The position numbers were made by a program, and so were the translations under genes. From Candidatus Planktophila sp. (GTDB lineage: Bacteria; Actinomycetota; Actinomycetes; Nanopelagicales; Nanopelagicaceae): 40,637 bases of DNA. The notes beneath the pieces are model-generated. The model ran no database searches, was not told where the DNA came from, and saw only the letters and a program-made list of their open reading frames with translations. Each line of letters opens with the position of its first letter. The stretch's first letter is position 1. The stretch covers positions 1 to 40,637 of the forward strand of contig JABMMN010000064.1 in the NCBI GenBank assembly GCA_013205535.1, written 5' to 3'. Of this stretch, positions 18,199 to 28,540 are shown in pieces.

Positions 18199-19143
18199 GT
18201 GAATAAGGTTGTGGCACTCGGGGGAGGTCATGGGTTAGCCGCGACGCTATCTGCCCTACGTGCGATCACAAGTGAGATAACAGCGATTGTTACAGTTGCC
18301 GATAACGGGGGCTCAAGCGGGCGGCTGCGCCAAGAGTTTGGGATTTTTCCTCCCGGAGATCTACGAATGGCCTTGGCCGCTCTCTGCGGTGACGATGAAT
18401 GGGGCCGCACGTGGGCAGAGATCATGCAACATCGTTTTGTGAGCACGGGAGCACTCGATGGCCATGCGATGGGAAATCTCTTGTTGGCCTCACTATGGAG
18501 TGAGGATGAAGATCCCGTGACAGGTTTGGATCGTGTCGGTTCGTTATTGAAGGTGGTCGGACGCGTGCTACCGATGGCCGCCGTACCTTTGGATATCGAG
18601 GCGACCTTCATTACCTCAACCGGTCGGATAGTTGTCAAGGGTCAAACAGAGGTCGCAACTGCAAAAGGGCGCATCGAGTCCTTGCGCATCATCCCCGAAG
18701 CACCAGCGGCTCGAATGGAGGCTCTCACCGCGATCAGAGTTGCAGATTGGATCACTATGGGTCCTGGCTCTTGGTTTTCAAGTGTGATGCCACATCTTTT
18801 AGTGCCTATGCAGTTGGATGCACTTTCGCGCAGCAAGGCAAAAAAGATTTTAATTCTCAATTTAGATGCCCATACAAATACAGTAGGTGAGGAGTTTGCC
18901 GGCTCTACACCTGAGGAACATCTTGAACTCTTTGCCTCGTACGCCCCAGAGGTCTCCATTGATTATTTTCTCGTCGATAAATCCGTAGTACGCAATCACA
19001 GCGCTTTGGCCCAGATAGCAGGCACACTTGGTGGGCAGGTAGTTGCAGTGGATATTCGTAAGGCTCCAGGAAGTATTCATCACGATGTGACGCAATTAAG
19101 TCTTCATTTGAGCCACATTATGCGTCAAAGTTTGGTTGGATAG
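18199..19143 (+). CDS. yvcK: YvcK/CofD-like gluconeogenesis and cell-morphology factor
   Basis: 314 residues starting at GTG 18199, [17 protein letters not shown], with the family's glycine-rich nucleotide-sugar site. Further signatures are [36 protein letters not shown] and LGPGSWFSS-like [10 protein letters not shown]. In B. subtilis and mycobacteria the YvcK/CuvA protein binds UDP-sugars and is needed for growth on gluconeogenic carbon and for normal cell shape. Tight linkage with rapZ (2-base gap) and whiA (4-base gap) supports the assignment. Confidence 0.93.
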   Translation: MNKVVALGGGHGLAATLSALRAITSEITAIVTVADNGGSSGRLRQEFGIFPPGDLRMALAALCGDDEWGRTWAEIMQHRFVSTGALDGHAMGNLLLASLWSEDEDPVTGLDRVGSLLKVVGRVLPMAAVPLDIEATFITSTGRIVVKGQTEVATAKGRIESLRIIPEAPAARMEALTAIRVADWITMGPGSWFSSVMPHLLVPMQLDALSRSKAKKILILNLDAHTNTVGEEFAGSTPEEHLELFASYAPEVSIDYFLVDKSVVRNHSALAQIAGTLGGQVVAVDIRKAPGSIHHDVTQLSLHLSHIMRQSLVG

Positions 19144-19147
19144 GCCC

Positions 19148-20125
19148 ATGGCAATGACAGCATCGGTCAAAGATGAACTCAGTCGTATTTCGATCACTAA
19201 GCCGTGTTGCCGAAAAGCCGAGGTCTCCTCTCTTTTACGTTTCGCAGGAGGGCTGCACATCGCTTCAGGCAAGATTCTTATTGAGGTCGAGCTCGATACC
19301 TCACAGAGTGCGCGTCGCCTTCGAAAAGACATTGCCGATATTTATGGGCATGATGCAGATTTAGCTGTTCTCTCATCTGGCGGATTGCGAAAAGGCTCCC
19401 GCTATGTCGTTCGAGTTACCGAGGCAGGGGATTCACTCGCACGACAGACAGGTTTAGTTGATTCACATGGCCGCCCTGTGCGTGGCCTACCTCCTCAGGT
19501 TGTATCTGCGGCGATCTGTGATTCAGAGGCGGCATGGCGTGGAGCCTTTATTGCACATGGCTCCTTAACTGAACCTGGACGCTCCTCCTCACTTGAGATC
19601 ACCTGTCCCGGACCAGAGGCGGCGTTAGCACTCGTCGGTGCTGCCCGACGAATGGGGATTGTCGCCAAAGCCCGTGAGGTGCGTGGTGTTGATCGCGTTG
19701 TAATCCGCGATGGCGATGCAATCGGTGTACTTCTGACTCGACTTGGTGCTCACGAATCAGTCCTAGCGTGGGAAGAGCGTCGGATGCGCCGCGAAGTCCG
19801 TGCAACTGCAAATCGTTTGGCAAATTTCGATGATGCAAATCTTCGACGCTCGGCACGTGCAGCAGTCGCCGCCTCTGCCCGAGTGGCGCGTGCGATGGAG
19901 ATACTTGGTCCAACTATCCCTGATCATTTAAAGGAGGCTGGCGAGTTACGTATTAACCATGGGCAGGCATCCCTAGAAGAGCTCGGATCACTGGCTATTC
20001 CACCGATGACTAAAGATGCGATTGCAGGTCGTATTCGAAGGTTGTTAGCGATGGCCGATAAGCGTGCATCAGATCTTGGTATCCCCGATACTGAAAGTGG
20101 ACTCTCGCCTGATTTGCTGAATTAA
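19148..20125 (+). CDS. whiA: DNA-binding protein WhiA
   Basis: 325 residues beginning [14 protein letters not shown], with the conserved [19 protein letters not shown] block. The N-terminal two-thirds is the degenerate LAGLIDADG homing-endonuclease-like domain ([24 protein letters not shown]) and the C-terminal third has a helix-turn-helix ([27 protein letters not shown]). WhiA is a regulator of sporulation division in Streptomyces and of cell division or chromosome segregation in other Gram-positives; its job in a non-sporulating cell is inferred. The frame opens at a TTG (19136) inside yvcK, but ATG 19148 fits the family start. Confidence 0.96.
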   Translation: MAMTASVKDELSRISITKPCCRKAEVSSLLRFAGGLHIASGKILIEVELDTSQSARRLRKDIADIYGHDADLAVLSSGGLRKGSRYVVRVTEAGDSLARQTGLVDSHGRPVRGLPPQVVSAAICDSEAAWRGAFIAHGSLTEPGRSSSLEITCPGPEAALALVGAARRMGIVAKAREVRGVDRVVIRDGDAIGVLLTRLGAHESVLAWEERRMRREVRATANRLANFDDANLRRSARAAVAASARVARAMEILGPTIPDHLKEAGELRINHGQASLEELGSLAIPPMTKDAIAGRIRRLLAMADKRASDLGIPDTESGLSPDLLN

Positions 20126-20164
20126 CCTCCCCATTTCTCGGAGTATTCACGTACTGGCCACTGA

Positions 20165-20209
20165 TAGACTCACTCTCAAGTCCCCGATGTTGTGGCAGTT
20201 TTACTCCAC
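20165..20209 (+). promoter_or_regulatory. Candidate promoter and leader hairpin upstream of gap
   Basis: The 131-base gap before gap contains TAGACT at 20165-20170, a possible -10, with only a weak -35 (TATTCA, 20144-20149). Downstream, GTGG (20192-20195) and AGT (20197-20199) pair with ACTCCAC (20203-20209) around a TTT loop with one bulged C. This may be the start region of the glycolytic operon. Assignment is tentative. Confidence 0.3.
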
Positions 20210-20256
20210 CGACTGGGCTCACCTCTTTTGCCCGACAACTAGCAAGGACTCTTTAG

Positions 20257-21254
<998 letters not shown>

Positions 21255-21255
<1 letters not shown>

Positions 21256-22442
21256 TGCAAGTTCTTGAAGATTTTGATGTAGCTGGTAAACGTGTCTTCC
21301 TACGCTGTGATCTCAATGTTCCACTCAAAGATGGAGTAATCACAGATGATGGGCGAATCAGAGCCTCCCTTCCGACGATCCGATTGTTGCTCCAAAAAGG
21401 TGCATCATTAGTTATAGCGGCCCACCTAGGTAGACCTAAGGGTGTTGTAGAGGCAAAGCTCTCCCTTGCTCCTATTGCAAAACGTCTCGGAGAGCTCCTG
21501 GCGCAAGAGATCATATTTTCAGGTGATCACACTGGGGATGCAATCATCTCCATCGCTCACTCTCTCAAAACTGGCGAGATACTCTTATTGGAAAATATCC
21601 GCTTTAGCCCGGCTGAGACCAGCAAAGATGATGCGCAACGCGCAGAATTTGCTACACAGTTGGCGCAGTTAGCCGATGTTTATGTGGGCGATGGCTTTGG
21701 AGCGGTACATCGAAAACACGCCTCGGTCTTTGATCTGCCTGCGCTTTTGCCACACTGCGCTGGGCTATTAGTAGCCGATGAAGTACAGACTCTGCGCGCA
21801 TTAACACAGAGCCCTGTGCGACCTTACGGTGTTGTTTTGGGAGGCGCAAAGCTCTCGGACAAGTTAGGCGTGATCGAAAACCTTTTAGAAAAAGTAGATG
21901 TTTTGGCTATAGGTGGGGGAATGGTCTTTACATTCCTTGCAGCACAGGGGCATCAAATTGGTACCTCTCTAGTCGAGCTAGAGATGATCGATGTTGTGAA
22001 GGAATTAATGGCAAAGGCTCAGGTCAGTGGCGTCAAGATCGTACTTCCAACGGATATCGTCATAGCGCGAACATTTAGCGCAGATGCGCCACCAACGATC
22101 GTTCCCGCCGATGCGATTCCGCCTGATCAGATGGGTCTTGATATCGGTCCTGTATCTGCAGCTTGCTTTGCACAAGAGATTGAAGGATGCGCAACGGTTT
22201 TTTGGAATGGACCAATGGGTGTCTTCGAATTCGCGAATTTCTCGCATGGAACAAAGGTAGTCGCAACTGCTATGACGAAAGTCTCTGGTATTTGTGTGGT
22301 CGGTGGAGGAGACTCAGCCGCGGCGGTGAGAGCTCTTGGCTTTGCAGACTCTGACTTCGGTTATATTTCTACTGGTGGTGGTGCATCACTGGAGTATCTA
22401 GAGGGCAAGGAACTTCCTGGCCTGATCGCTTTAGGGTTTTAA
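21255..22442 (+). CDS. pgk: Phosphoglycerate kinase
   Basis: 395 residues, standard length. Conserved features include [14 protein letters not shown] near the N-terminus, the AAHLGRPKG substrate motif, [42 protein letters not shown] and the C-terminal nucleotide site [15 protein letters not shown] with [13 protein letters not shown]. The first codon overlaps the gap stop, and tpiA follows after a 10-base gap that carries a ribosome-binding site. It makes the first ATP-yielding step of lower glycolysis. Confidence 0.98.
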
Positions 22443-22452
22443 GGGGGCAATC

Positions 22453-23226
22453 ATGCGTAAACCATTGATGGCCGGTAATTGGAAGATGAATTTGAATCAT
22501 TTAGAGGCGATCGCTGTCGCTCAGAAACTTGTCTATTCACTCAATGATGCCGATTACGACGCTATCGATGTTGCAATCATTCCTCCCTTTACTGATATTC
22601 GCTCCATCCAAACCCTCATAGATGGGGATCGTCTGCGCTTAACCTATGGTGCTCAAGATCTCTCACCTGAGGCAAGTGGAGCATTCACAGGGGATATCTC
22701 AGGCTCGATGCTGCACAAACTTGGTTGTACATATGTATTAGTTGGACACTCAGAGCGCCGTGCGATTCATGAAGAGAGCGATGCTCTAGTAAATCGAAAG
22801 ATGAAGGCCGCTCTCGCCCATGAGATGGTGCCAATCATGTGCGTAGGAGAAGAGCTATCCGTGCGTGAGTCAGGCGCTCATGTCAGTCATGTTATACGCC
22901 AGATTCGAGCAGGAGTTGAATCCTTAACGAAGCCTGATCTTAAAAAAATAGTGATCGCATATGAACCTGTGTGGGCTATTGGTACTGGAAAGGTTGCAAC
23001 TCCAGAGGATGCCCAAGAGGTATGTGCGGCAATTCGTGAAGAGATAGAAAATGTCGCCTCCGCACAGATCGCCCAGACGATGCGAATTCTCTATGGGGGC
23101 TCGGTTAAATCCTCAAATGTGCGCGAGATAATGGCTAAACCAGATGTTGATGGTGCTTTGATAGGGGGGGCGAGCCTAGATCCGCAGGAGTTTGCCAATA
23201 TTGTTAAGTTTTATGCGCAAGGCTGA
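22453..23226 (+). CDS. tpiA: Triosephosphate isomerase
   Basis: 257 residues starting [13 protein letters not shown]. Catalytic residues are visible: K11 in GNWKMN, H99 in LVGHSERR and E171 in [12 protein letters not shown], and the phosphate-binding loop [10 protein letters not shown] with GGASLD near the end. AGGGGG at 22442-22447 is the ribosome-binding site for ATG 22453. It is the third gene of the gap-pgk-tpiA cluster. A weak hairpin follows the stop codon. Confidence 0.98.
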   Translation: MRKPLMAGNWKMNLNHLEAIAVAQKLVYSLNDADYDAIDVAIIPPFTDIRSIQTLIDGDRLRLTYGAQDLSPEASGAFTGDISGSMLHKLGCTYVLVGHSERRAIHEESDALVNRKMKAALAHEMVPIMCVGEELSVRESGAHVSHVIRQIRAGVESLTKPDLKKIVIAYEPVWAIGTGKVATPEDAQEVCAAIREEIENVASAQIAQTMRILYGGSVKSSNVREIMAKPDVDGALIGGASLDPQEFANIVKFYAQG

Positions 23227-23228
23227 GT

Positions 23229-23246
23229 AAAGGCTCAAGGCCTTTT
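23229..23246 (+). terminator. Weak hairpin with short T-run after tpiA
   Basis: AAAGGC (23229-23234) pairs with GCCTTT (23240-23245) around a 5-base loop, and a fourth T follows. It is too weak to be sure of termination and may only reduce read-through into secG. Confidence 0.35.
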
Positions 23247-23251
23247 GAAGG

Positions 23252-23279
23252 TATCCTTTCCCTCTACGAAATGAAGGAG
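23252..23279 (+). promoter_or_regulatory. Candidate -10 and distant ribosome-binding site of secG
   Basis: TATCCT at 23252-23257 could be a -10. AAGGAG at 23274-23279 is the only Shine-Dalgarno match, yet it lies 11 bases before the secG GTG, longer than usual. An out-of-frame ATG at 23281 lies between them. Confidence 0.35.
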
Positions 23280-23290
23280 CATGGCCAACC

Positions 23291-23518
23291 GTGAAGTTAA
23301 CTCTCTCAATCTTGCTTATCATCACTAGCGTTGTGATGATTTTGCTCGTCCTGCTCCATAAGGGCAAGGGCAGCGGACTCTCGGATCTATTTGGTGGAGG
23401 CATCTCCTCAAACTATGGTGGCTCCTCGGTCGTGGAGCGAAATCTTGATCGCATCACCATTGTTGTTGGTGGCCTCTGGTTCGCACTCGTCGTAGCCCTG
23501 AGCCTGGTTCTTAAATAA
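23291..23518 (+). CDS. secG: Protein-export membrane protein SecG
   Basis: 75 residues with two membrane segments (about 4-22 and 54-73) joined by the conserved cytoplasmic loop LLHKGKGSGLSDLFGGGISSNYGGSSVVERNLDR, whose core is diagnostic. It is the small third subunit of the SecYEG translocon. The start is GTG 23291, which aligns with other actinobacterial SecG proteins. Its position after tpiA is conserved across actinobacteria. Confidence 0.93.
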   Translation: MKLTLSILLIITSVVMILLVLLHKGKGSGLSDLFGGGISSNYGGSSVVERNLDRITIVVGGLWFALVVALSLVLK

Positions 23519-23554
23519 ATTTCTCTCCGATTTAATCTCATAAAGGAGTAATAC

Positions 23555-23890
23555 ATGGCAAGTGCAATTCGCGGTAGCCGAGTCGGCGCAGGACCAATGG
23601 GCGAGGCCGAGCGTGGAGATTCGATCGCCCGCGCATACGTCTCATATTTTTGTGCCAATAAGCATGAGGTGCGTCCATCTTTTGCCGTCGAAGAGACGGT
23701 CGTCATTCCAGCCGAGTGGGACTGCCCAAAGTGTGGGCTACCTGCCGGACGCGATCGCAACAATCCACCCAGCGCAATAAAGAATGAGCCTTATAAGACT
23801 CACCTTGCTTATGTAAAAGAGCGTCGCACAGATGCTGAAGGTGAGCGTTTACTTGATGAGGCTTTGCGCAGAATGCGTGGAGATGATTAA
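23555..23890 (+). CDS. rbpA: RNA polymerase-binding protein RbpA
   Basis: 111 residues. A zinc site is formed by C33, H37, C57 and C60 (FCANKH...WDCPKCG), followed by a basic linker and the sigma-interacting helix (THLAYVKERRTDAEGERLLDEAL). The N-terminal arm is basic and glycine-rich (IRGSRVGAG). RbpA is an actinobacterial transcription factor that stabilises the RNA polymerase-sigmaA open complex, so it is strong evidence for the phylum. AAAGGAG at 23542-23548 with 6-base spacing is an excellent ribosome-binding site. Its TAA overlaps the stop of convergent pgi in a shared TTAA. Confidence 0.95.
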   Translation: MASAIRGSRVGAGPMGEAERGDSIARAYVSYFCANKHEVRPSFAVEETVVIPAEWDCPKCGLPAGRDRNNPPSAIKNEPYKTHLAYVKERRTDAEGERLLDEALRRMRGDD

Positions 23891-25413
23891 AGAGATTTAA
23901 GCGCGGAGATCAATTTCTCTATGCCCACGGCTCGATTGTTCAGATGCAATCGCAGCAGTGGGTATTTTCTTGAGTGCAGCGCCTGGCCATCTCCCATAGC
24001 CTGTGCGGTGAGAAGTGTCTTGAAACCATAACTCTGGCCTTCAATAGAGATCTCTTTCTCTACTTCACCGGTGATCGCAAGAAATGCACCGTTTCGGGTA
24101 CCACCTTTGTGAAACTGTCCGGTGGAGTGCAGCAGGCGTGGCCCCCATCCAAATGTCACAGGTCTTGCGCTCTTGCTTGAGAGTAGCGCACGAATCTGTG
24201 AAATATTCGCATCATCGCGCCTATCTAAATAGGCCATGACACAAATATATCCATCACGTGGAATAGATTGAATCAAGAGAGTTAAAGCCTCTTTGATACT
24301 CTGGCCATCTCCAAAAATCTCAATATTTTCATCACATGCATCTGGTGTGAAAATTGGAACCGTTCCCGCCCAGCGAGTCAGTAGAGCTGCTGTTGCCTCT
24401 TTCGTTTCAGTGACATTGGGCTGATTGAATGGATCGATCGAAAGGGCTGCGCAGACAAGAGCAGTGACCCATTCCCAGATAATGAACTGAGAGGCTAAAT
24501 CTGCCGAGACTACTAAATCTGCCGAACCGCAAAAGGCGACGCTAAAACCAATGCTTTTATCCATGGTCTCGATAACAACAGGCAATTTTCCCATGCCATC
24601 TTTACCTGTCGACTCAGCTATAAGTTGTTCGATCCAATCACTCAAGCCCGGCAAAGCGCTTTCGTCATCACAGAGATTTACATACTGCGTGCTAAGGAAT
24701 GCAACTGCATAGGCGATGTCAACGACAAATTGTGGATCTTTGAGAAATCTCTTCTTAGTCGCACTTGCGCTATCGAGCAAGACCGAGACATCAATTCCAA
24801 TCAATGCAGCAGGAACTAGTCCAAAGGCTCCGAGAACACTGAAGCGCCCACCCACGTTGGGATCTGCATTGATGACAGTGAGAGCATTCTTGCGTGAATC
24901 CCTATCCAGTGCAGAGCCTGGATCGGTGACAACCACTATGTGCGCACTTGGGAGGAGCCCAGCCTCAAGAAAACTATGAGTGAACAATGCCAGCATGGAA
25001 GCCGTCTCTATCGTTGAACCTGACTTGGAACTCACGATAACGAGAGTCTTAGCCAAGTCGGCTTTTAGCGCATGTGCAATGTAATTAGGGTCGGTAGAGT
25101 CAAGGATAAAGAGTTCTCGCTTGTACGTTCGTGCGATGACCTCCGGGCCAAGTGATGAACCACCCATTCCACATAGGATAATGTGGGTTTTTTCTCGGTG
25201 CTTTGCGCATAGAGCATCTAGTTGAGGAAGCAACTCTCGTGAGCTCTCAGGAAGATCAATCCAATTCATGCGCGTTGAAGCCTCGGGCGCAGCACGCGAA
25301 CCCCATATCGTTGCATCCTTGCGGGCTAGGCGATTATGGAAATCTAGAAGGGCGTGATACCTCTCATCACTTCGGTCGATGAGAGGTAGGCAATTACCAG
25401 AGAGAACGCTCAT
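23887..25413 (-). CDS. pgi: Glucose-6-phosphate isomerase
   Basis: 508 residues of the SIS-domain isomerase family. Signatures are LCGMGGSSLGPEVIA, IVSSKSGSTIET, VTDPGSALD, DPNVGGRFSVLGAFGLVPA and, near the end, GPRLLHSTGQFHKGG. It interconverts glucose-6-phosphate and fructose-6-phosphate. The open frame extends to 25455, but ATG 25413 is chosen because it forms a 4-base ATGA overlap with the tal stop and removes 14 residues unlike the family. It is the last gene of the ctaA-tkt-tal-pgi chain. A pgi next to tal-tkt recalls Streptomyces, although there zwf, opcA and pgl lie between. Confidence 0.94.
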   Translation of the reverse strand: MSVLSGNCLPLIDRSDERYHALLDFHNRLARKDATIWGSRAAPEASTRMNWIDLPESSRELLPQLDALCAKHREKTHIILCGMGGSSLGPEVIARTYKRELFILDSTDPNYIAHALKADLAKTLVIVSSKSGSTIETASMLALFTHSFLEAGLLPSAHIVVVTDPGSALDRDSRKNALTVINADPNVGGRFSVLGAFGLVPAALIGIDVSVLLDSASATKKRFLKDPQFVVDIAYAVAFLSTQYVNLCDDESALPGLSDWIEQLIAESTGKDGMGKLPVVIETMDKSIGFSVAFCGSADLVVSADLASQFIIWEWVTALVCAALSIDPFNQPNVTETKEATAALLTRWAGTVPIFTPDACDENIEIFGDGQSIKEALTLLIQSIPRDGYICVMAYLDRRDDANISQIRALLSSKSARPVTFGWGPRLLHSTGQFHKGGTRNGAFLAITGEVEKEISIEGQSYGFKTLLTAQAMGDGQALHSRKYPLLRLHLNNRAVGIEKLISALKSL

Positions 25414-26495
25414 TGCCGCTGTGCACTCCGAACAGATGAAAGAAGCTCCTCCCATGCATCTGCGAATTTCTTAACGCCATCACGCTCTAATTCCGCGGTA
25501 ACGGCGTCTAGGGATATGTTGAGTTGTGAGAGGGATTTAAACACCTCGATCGCATCTGCATAGTTATCTCTGATGGCATCACCGCGTATCACCCCGTGGT
25601 CGATGATTGCATCTAATGTGTTCTGCGGCATCGTATTGACAGTTTCTGGCGCTATAAGTTCAACCACGTAACGGGTGTCTTCATATGCCGCATCTTTTAC
25701 CCCTGTTGAGGCCCACAAAGGCCGCTGTTTGTTTCCACCGCGCTCAATTTGTTGTGACCAACGAGGTGAGGAGAACTTCTCCTCAAATAACTGATAGGCC
25801 AGATGTGCATTTGCGATAGCGGCCTTGCCAAGCATTTGGTTGGCACCAGGATTTGAACTCTCTTTGAGAAGAGTATCAACGGCAGAGTCGATTCTGCTTA
25901 CAAAGAAAGATGCTACAGAGTGCACATGGGAGGGATTGAAAGTTGCCTCTATTCCCGTCATATATGCATCAATGACCGCACCATAGCGTTTTACGGAGAA
26001 GATTAAAGTGACGTTGACACTGATTCCCGCCGCAATGAGAGATGTTATTGCTGGGAGCCCTTCAATAGTCGCCGGGACCTTAATCATGAGATTCGGGCGA
26101 TCGATGATGGCCCACAACTCTTTGCCAGCTGCGATTGTTGCATCCGTATCATGAGCCAAGCGGGGATCAACTTCTATGCTGACTCTGCCATCGACGCCCT
26201 TACTAGATGTATGGATATCTTTGAAAAGATCACAAGCCTGGCGGACATCATCTGTGGTTAATTTCTTGACGCACTCATCAGCGCTCAGATCTCGCATCTG
26301 CGAAATATCATCTGAATACTCTTGAGCCCCCGAGATTGCCGCAGCGAAGATGCTTGGATTCGTGGTTACTCCAACGACATTATCATGAGCGATTCGGGAT
26401 GGCAGTGAATGCTTGTCATCTCCTGTGATCTTTGCTCGAGAAAAATCATCAAGCCAGATTGAAGTTCCATTTTTGCGCACATCGCGAGTGCTCAT
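25410..26495 (-). CDS. tal: Transaldolase
   Basis: 361 residues, typical of the longer actinobacterial transaldolases. The N-terminal GTSIWLDDFSR and GVTTNPSIF motifs are diagnostic, and the Schiff-base lysine is K139 in NLMIKVPATIEGLPAI. Further along, ASVASFFVSRIDS-like VASFFVSRIDS and RPLWASTGVKD are conserved. It transfers a dihydroxyacetone unit in the non-oxidative pentose phosphate pathway. Both ends overlap neighbours by 4 bases (ATGA with tkt upstream and with pgi downstream), so all three are probably translationally coupled. Confidence 0.96.
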   Translation of the reverse strand: MSTRDVRKNGTSIWLDDFSRAKITGDDKHSLPSRIAHDNVVGVTTNPSIFAAAISGAQEYSDDISQMRDLSADECVKKLTTDDVRQACDLFKDIHTSSKGVDGRVSIEVDPRLAHDTDATIAAGKELWAIIDRPNLMIKVPATIEGLPAITSLIAAGISVNVTLIFSVKRYGAVIDAYMTGIEATFNPSHVHSVASFFVSRIDSAVDTLLKESSNPGANQMLGKAAIANAHLAYQLFEEKFSSPRWSQQIERGGNKQRPLWASTGVKDAAYEDTRYVVELIAPETVNTMPQNTLDAIIDHGVIRGDAIRDNYADAIEVFKSLSQLNISLDAVTAELERDGVKKFADAWEELLSSVRSAQRQ

Positions 26496-28540
26496 GAAAG
26501 TTTAGCCTTGATGCGCGCAGAGATCGCATCCACACTGAAGCCAAACTCTTTGAAGAGGCGCTTGGCATCGGCTGACGCACCATAGTGCTCAAGGCTGATG
26601 CACAGACCGGCATCCCCGATAATCTCTCGCCAACCCTGGGCAATACCGACTTCGATGCTAACTTTTAATGGGATAGAGGCCGGTAGTACAGAGCTCTTAT
26701 ACGACTCATCTTGTTCGGCAAACCACTCTAGGCATGGAGCGCTTACGACCCGAACATTGATTGCCTGCGCTGCGAGTGCATCTTGAACATCTAAAGCTAG
26801 TGAGAGCTCAGAGCCAGTTGCGATGAGAATAGCCACTGGATTGCTTGAATCTTTGAGTATATAGGCGCCTTGTGCGAGGCCACTTGCAGAGGCACAAAGA
26901 GTCCGATCAATCACAGGAAGATTCTGACGAGAGAGCAAGATACCGGCTGTTCGATCTCGGATGATTATCTGTTTCCATGCCTCTACTACTTCATTTGCAT
27001 CGCCAGGTCGAATGACATCTAGGCCTGGAATAGCTCGTAGTGCGGCAAAATGTTCGATGGGCTGATGAGTAGGTCCATCCTCACCAACACCGATTGAATC
27101 ATGTGTCCAAACATATGTAGCTGGAATTTTCATCAGCGCGCTAAGTCGTACAGCAGGGCGCATGTAATCGCTAAAGACTGCAAAAGTTCCACCAAATGCC
27201 CGTGTGAGGCCGTGGAGAGTGATTCCATTCAGTATTGAACCCATGGCATGCTCACGGATTCCAAAGTGAATAATCCGTCCATAAGGATCTGCGTTGGCAA
27301 TTGAACTCGTGGCTGGGAGAAACGATCCTCCACCCTCGATGCTTGTGTTATTTGAACCAGCAAGATCTGCCGAACCTCCCCATAGCTCGGGCAGCACCTG
27401 TGCGATTGCATTTATCACATCACCCGATGCAGCACGGGTGGCGATTTCTTTTCCAGGCTGGTACGAAGGTAGAACCTTTTCCCAATTCTCTGGAAGGGAG
27501 CGAGTGCGTAGTCTTTGTAATAGCGCGGCGCCCTCTTGATTACTCTCTTTCCAACGAGTGAATTCCACTTCCCACTGTGAGCGCACCAGTGCGCCACGTT
27601 CTTTGACTTTGCGCACATGGGCAAGAACATCTGGCGGCATCGCAAATCGCTCAGAAGGATCTAAACCTAAAAGAAGTTTCGTTGCAGCAACTTCATCATC
27701 GCCCAAGGCTGAGCCATGGGATTTTCCAGTGCCTCGAAGTTTGGGCGCAGGCCATGCAATCACGGTTTTTAAACGAATAAGTGTTGGCCGCTTACTCTCA
27801 TTTTTTGCACTCTTTATGGCCTCATTGAGGGCAGCGATGTCGATATTTCCATCATCTGCGGCGGGCACTTCGATCACATACCAGCCATAGGCGCGATAGC
27901 GCATCGATACGTCTTCAGTGAATGCGTTGTGCGTATCGCCTTCTATGGAGATTTGATTATCATCGTAAATAACCTTGAGATTGCCCAACTCCTGAACCCC
28001 GGCCAGTGATGAAGCCTCAGCACTTACGCCCTCCTGTAGATCTCCATCAGAACAGATGACCCAAATGTTGTGATCAAAGATTGAGGATCCCTGCGGACTC
28101 TCTCGATCAAATAATCCTCTTTCAAAGCGGGTCGCCATCGCCATTCCCACGGCAGTTGCAATGCCTTGTCCAAGGGGGCCGGTGGTCATCTCCACTCCTG
28201 CGGTATGTCCGTATTCAGGATGGCCTGGAGTGGGCGAGCCCCATGTTCGAAAACTTTTTAAATCGGCCATCTCTAGGCCGTAGCCGCTGTAAAAGAGTTG
28301 GGTGTACAAGGTCAGTGATGAGTGTCCGCAGGAGAGAATAAATCTATCGCGCCCAAGCCAGGTGGGATCTGACGGATCATGAACCAAGTGCCGTTGGAAA
28401 AGAAGATATGCCGCAGGGGCAAGGGACATAGCCGTCCCAGGGTGACCATTTCCAACATTCTGTACCGCATCGGCGGCAAGTGCGCGTGCATATGCGATGG
28501 CTCGATCATCGAGCTCACTCCACTCGTTTGCTGCTCTCAT
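26492..28540 (-). CDS. tkt: Transketolase
   Basis: 682 residues with the start at ATG 28540. Thiamine-diphosphate binding is shown by CSDGDLQEG and the following DDNQISIEGDT region; the N-terminal VGNGHPGTAMSLAP, the central GIREHAMGSILNG and the pyrimidine-domain stretch THDSIGVGEDGPTHQPIEH are all diagnostic. The frame could extend to 28600, but ATG 28540 forms TGATG with the ctaA stop and matches the family start. It works with Tal to link pentose phosphates to glycolysis. Confidence 0.97.
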   Translation of the reverse strand: MRAANEWSELDDRAIAYARALAADAVQNVGNGHPGTAMSLAPAAYLLFQRHLVHDPSDPTWLGRDRFILSCGHSSLTLYTQLFYSGYGLEMADLKSFRTWGSPTPGHPEYGHTAGVEMTTGPLGQGIATAVGMAMATRFERGLFDRESPQGSSIFDHNIWVICSDGDLQEGVSAEASSLAGVQELGNLKVIYDDNQISIEGDTHNAFTEDVSMRYRAYGWYVIEVPAADDGNIDIAALNEAIKSAKNESKRPTLIRLKTVIAWPAPKLRGTGKSHGSALGDDEVAATKLLLGLDPSERFAMPPDVLAHVRKVKERGALVRSQWEVEFTRWKESNQEGAALLQRLRTRSLPENWEKVLPSYQPGKEIATRAASGDVINAIAQVLPELWGGSADLAGSNNTSIEGGGSFLPATSSIANADPYGRIIHFGIREHAMGSILNGITLHGLTRAFGGTFAVFSDYMRPAVRLSALMKIPATYVWTHDSIGVGEDGPTHQPIEHFAALRAIPGLDVIRPGDANEVVEAWKQIIIRDRTAGILLSRQNLPVIDRTLCASASGLAQGAYILKDSSNPVAILIATGSELSLALDVQDALAAQAINVRVVSAPCLEWFAEQDESYKSSVLPASIPLKVSIEVGIAQGWREIIGDAGLCISLEHYGASADAKRLFKEFGFSVDAISARIKAKLS

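Noticed and set aside
23413-23763. 116-codon minus-strand open frame across secG and rbpA
   Set aside because: It runs antisense through two well-supported genes and covers the rbpA ribosome-binding site; arginine- and serine-rich translation is typical of a shadow frame.
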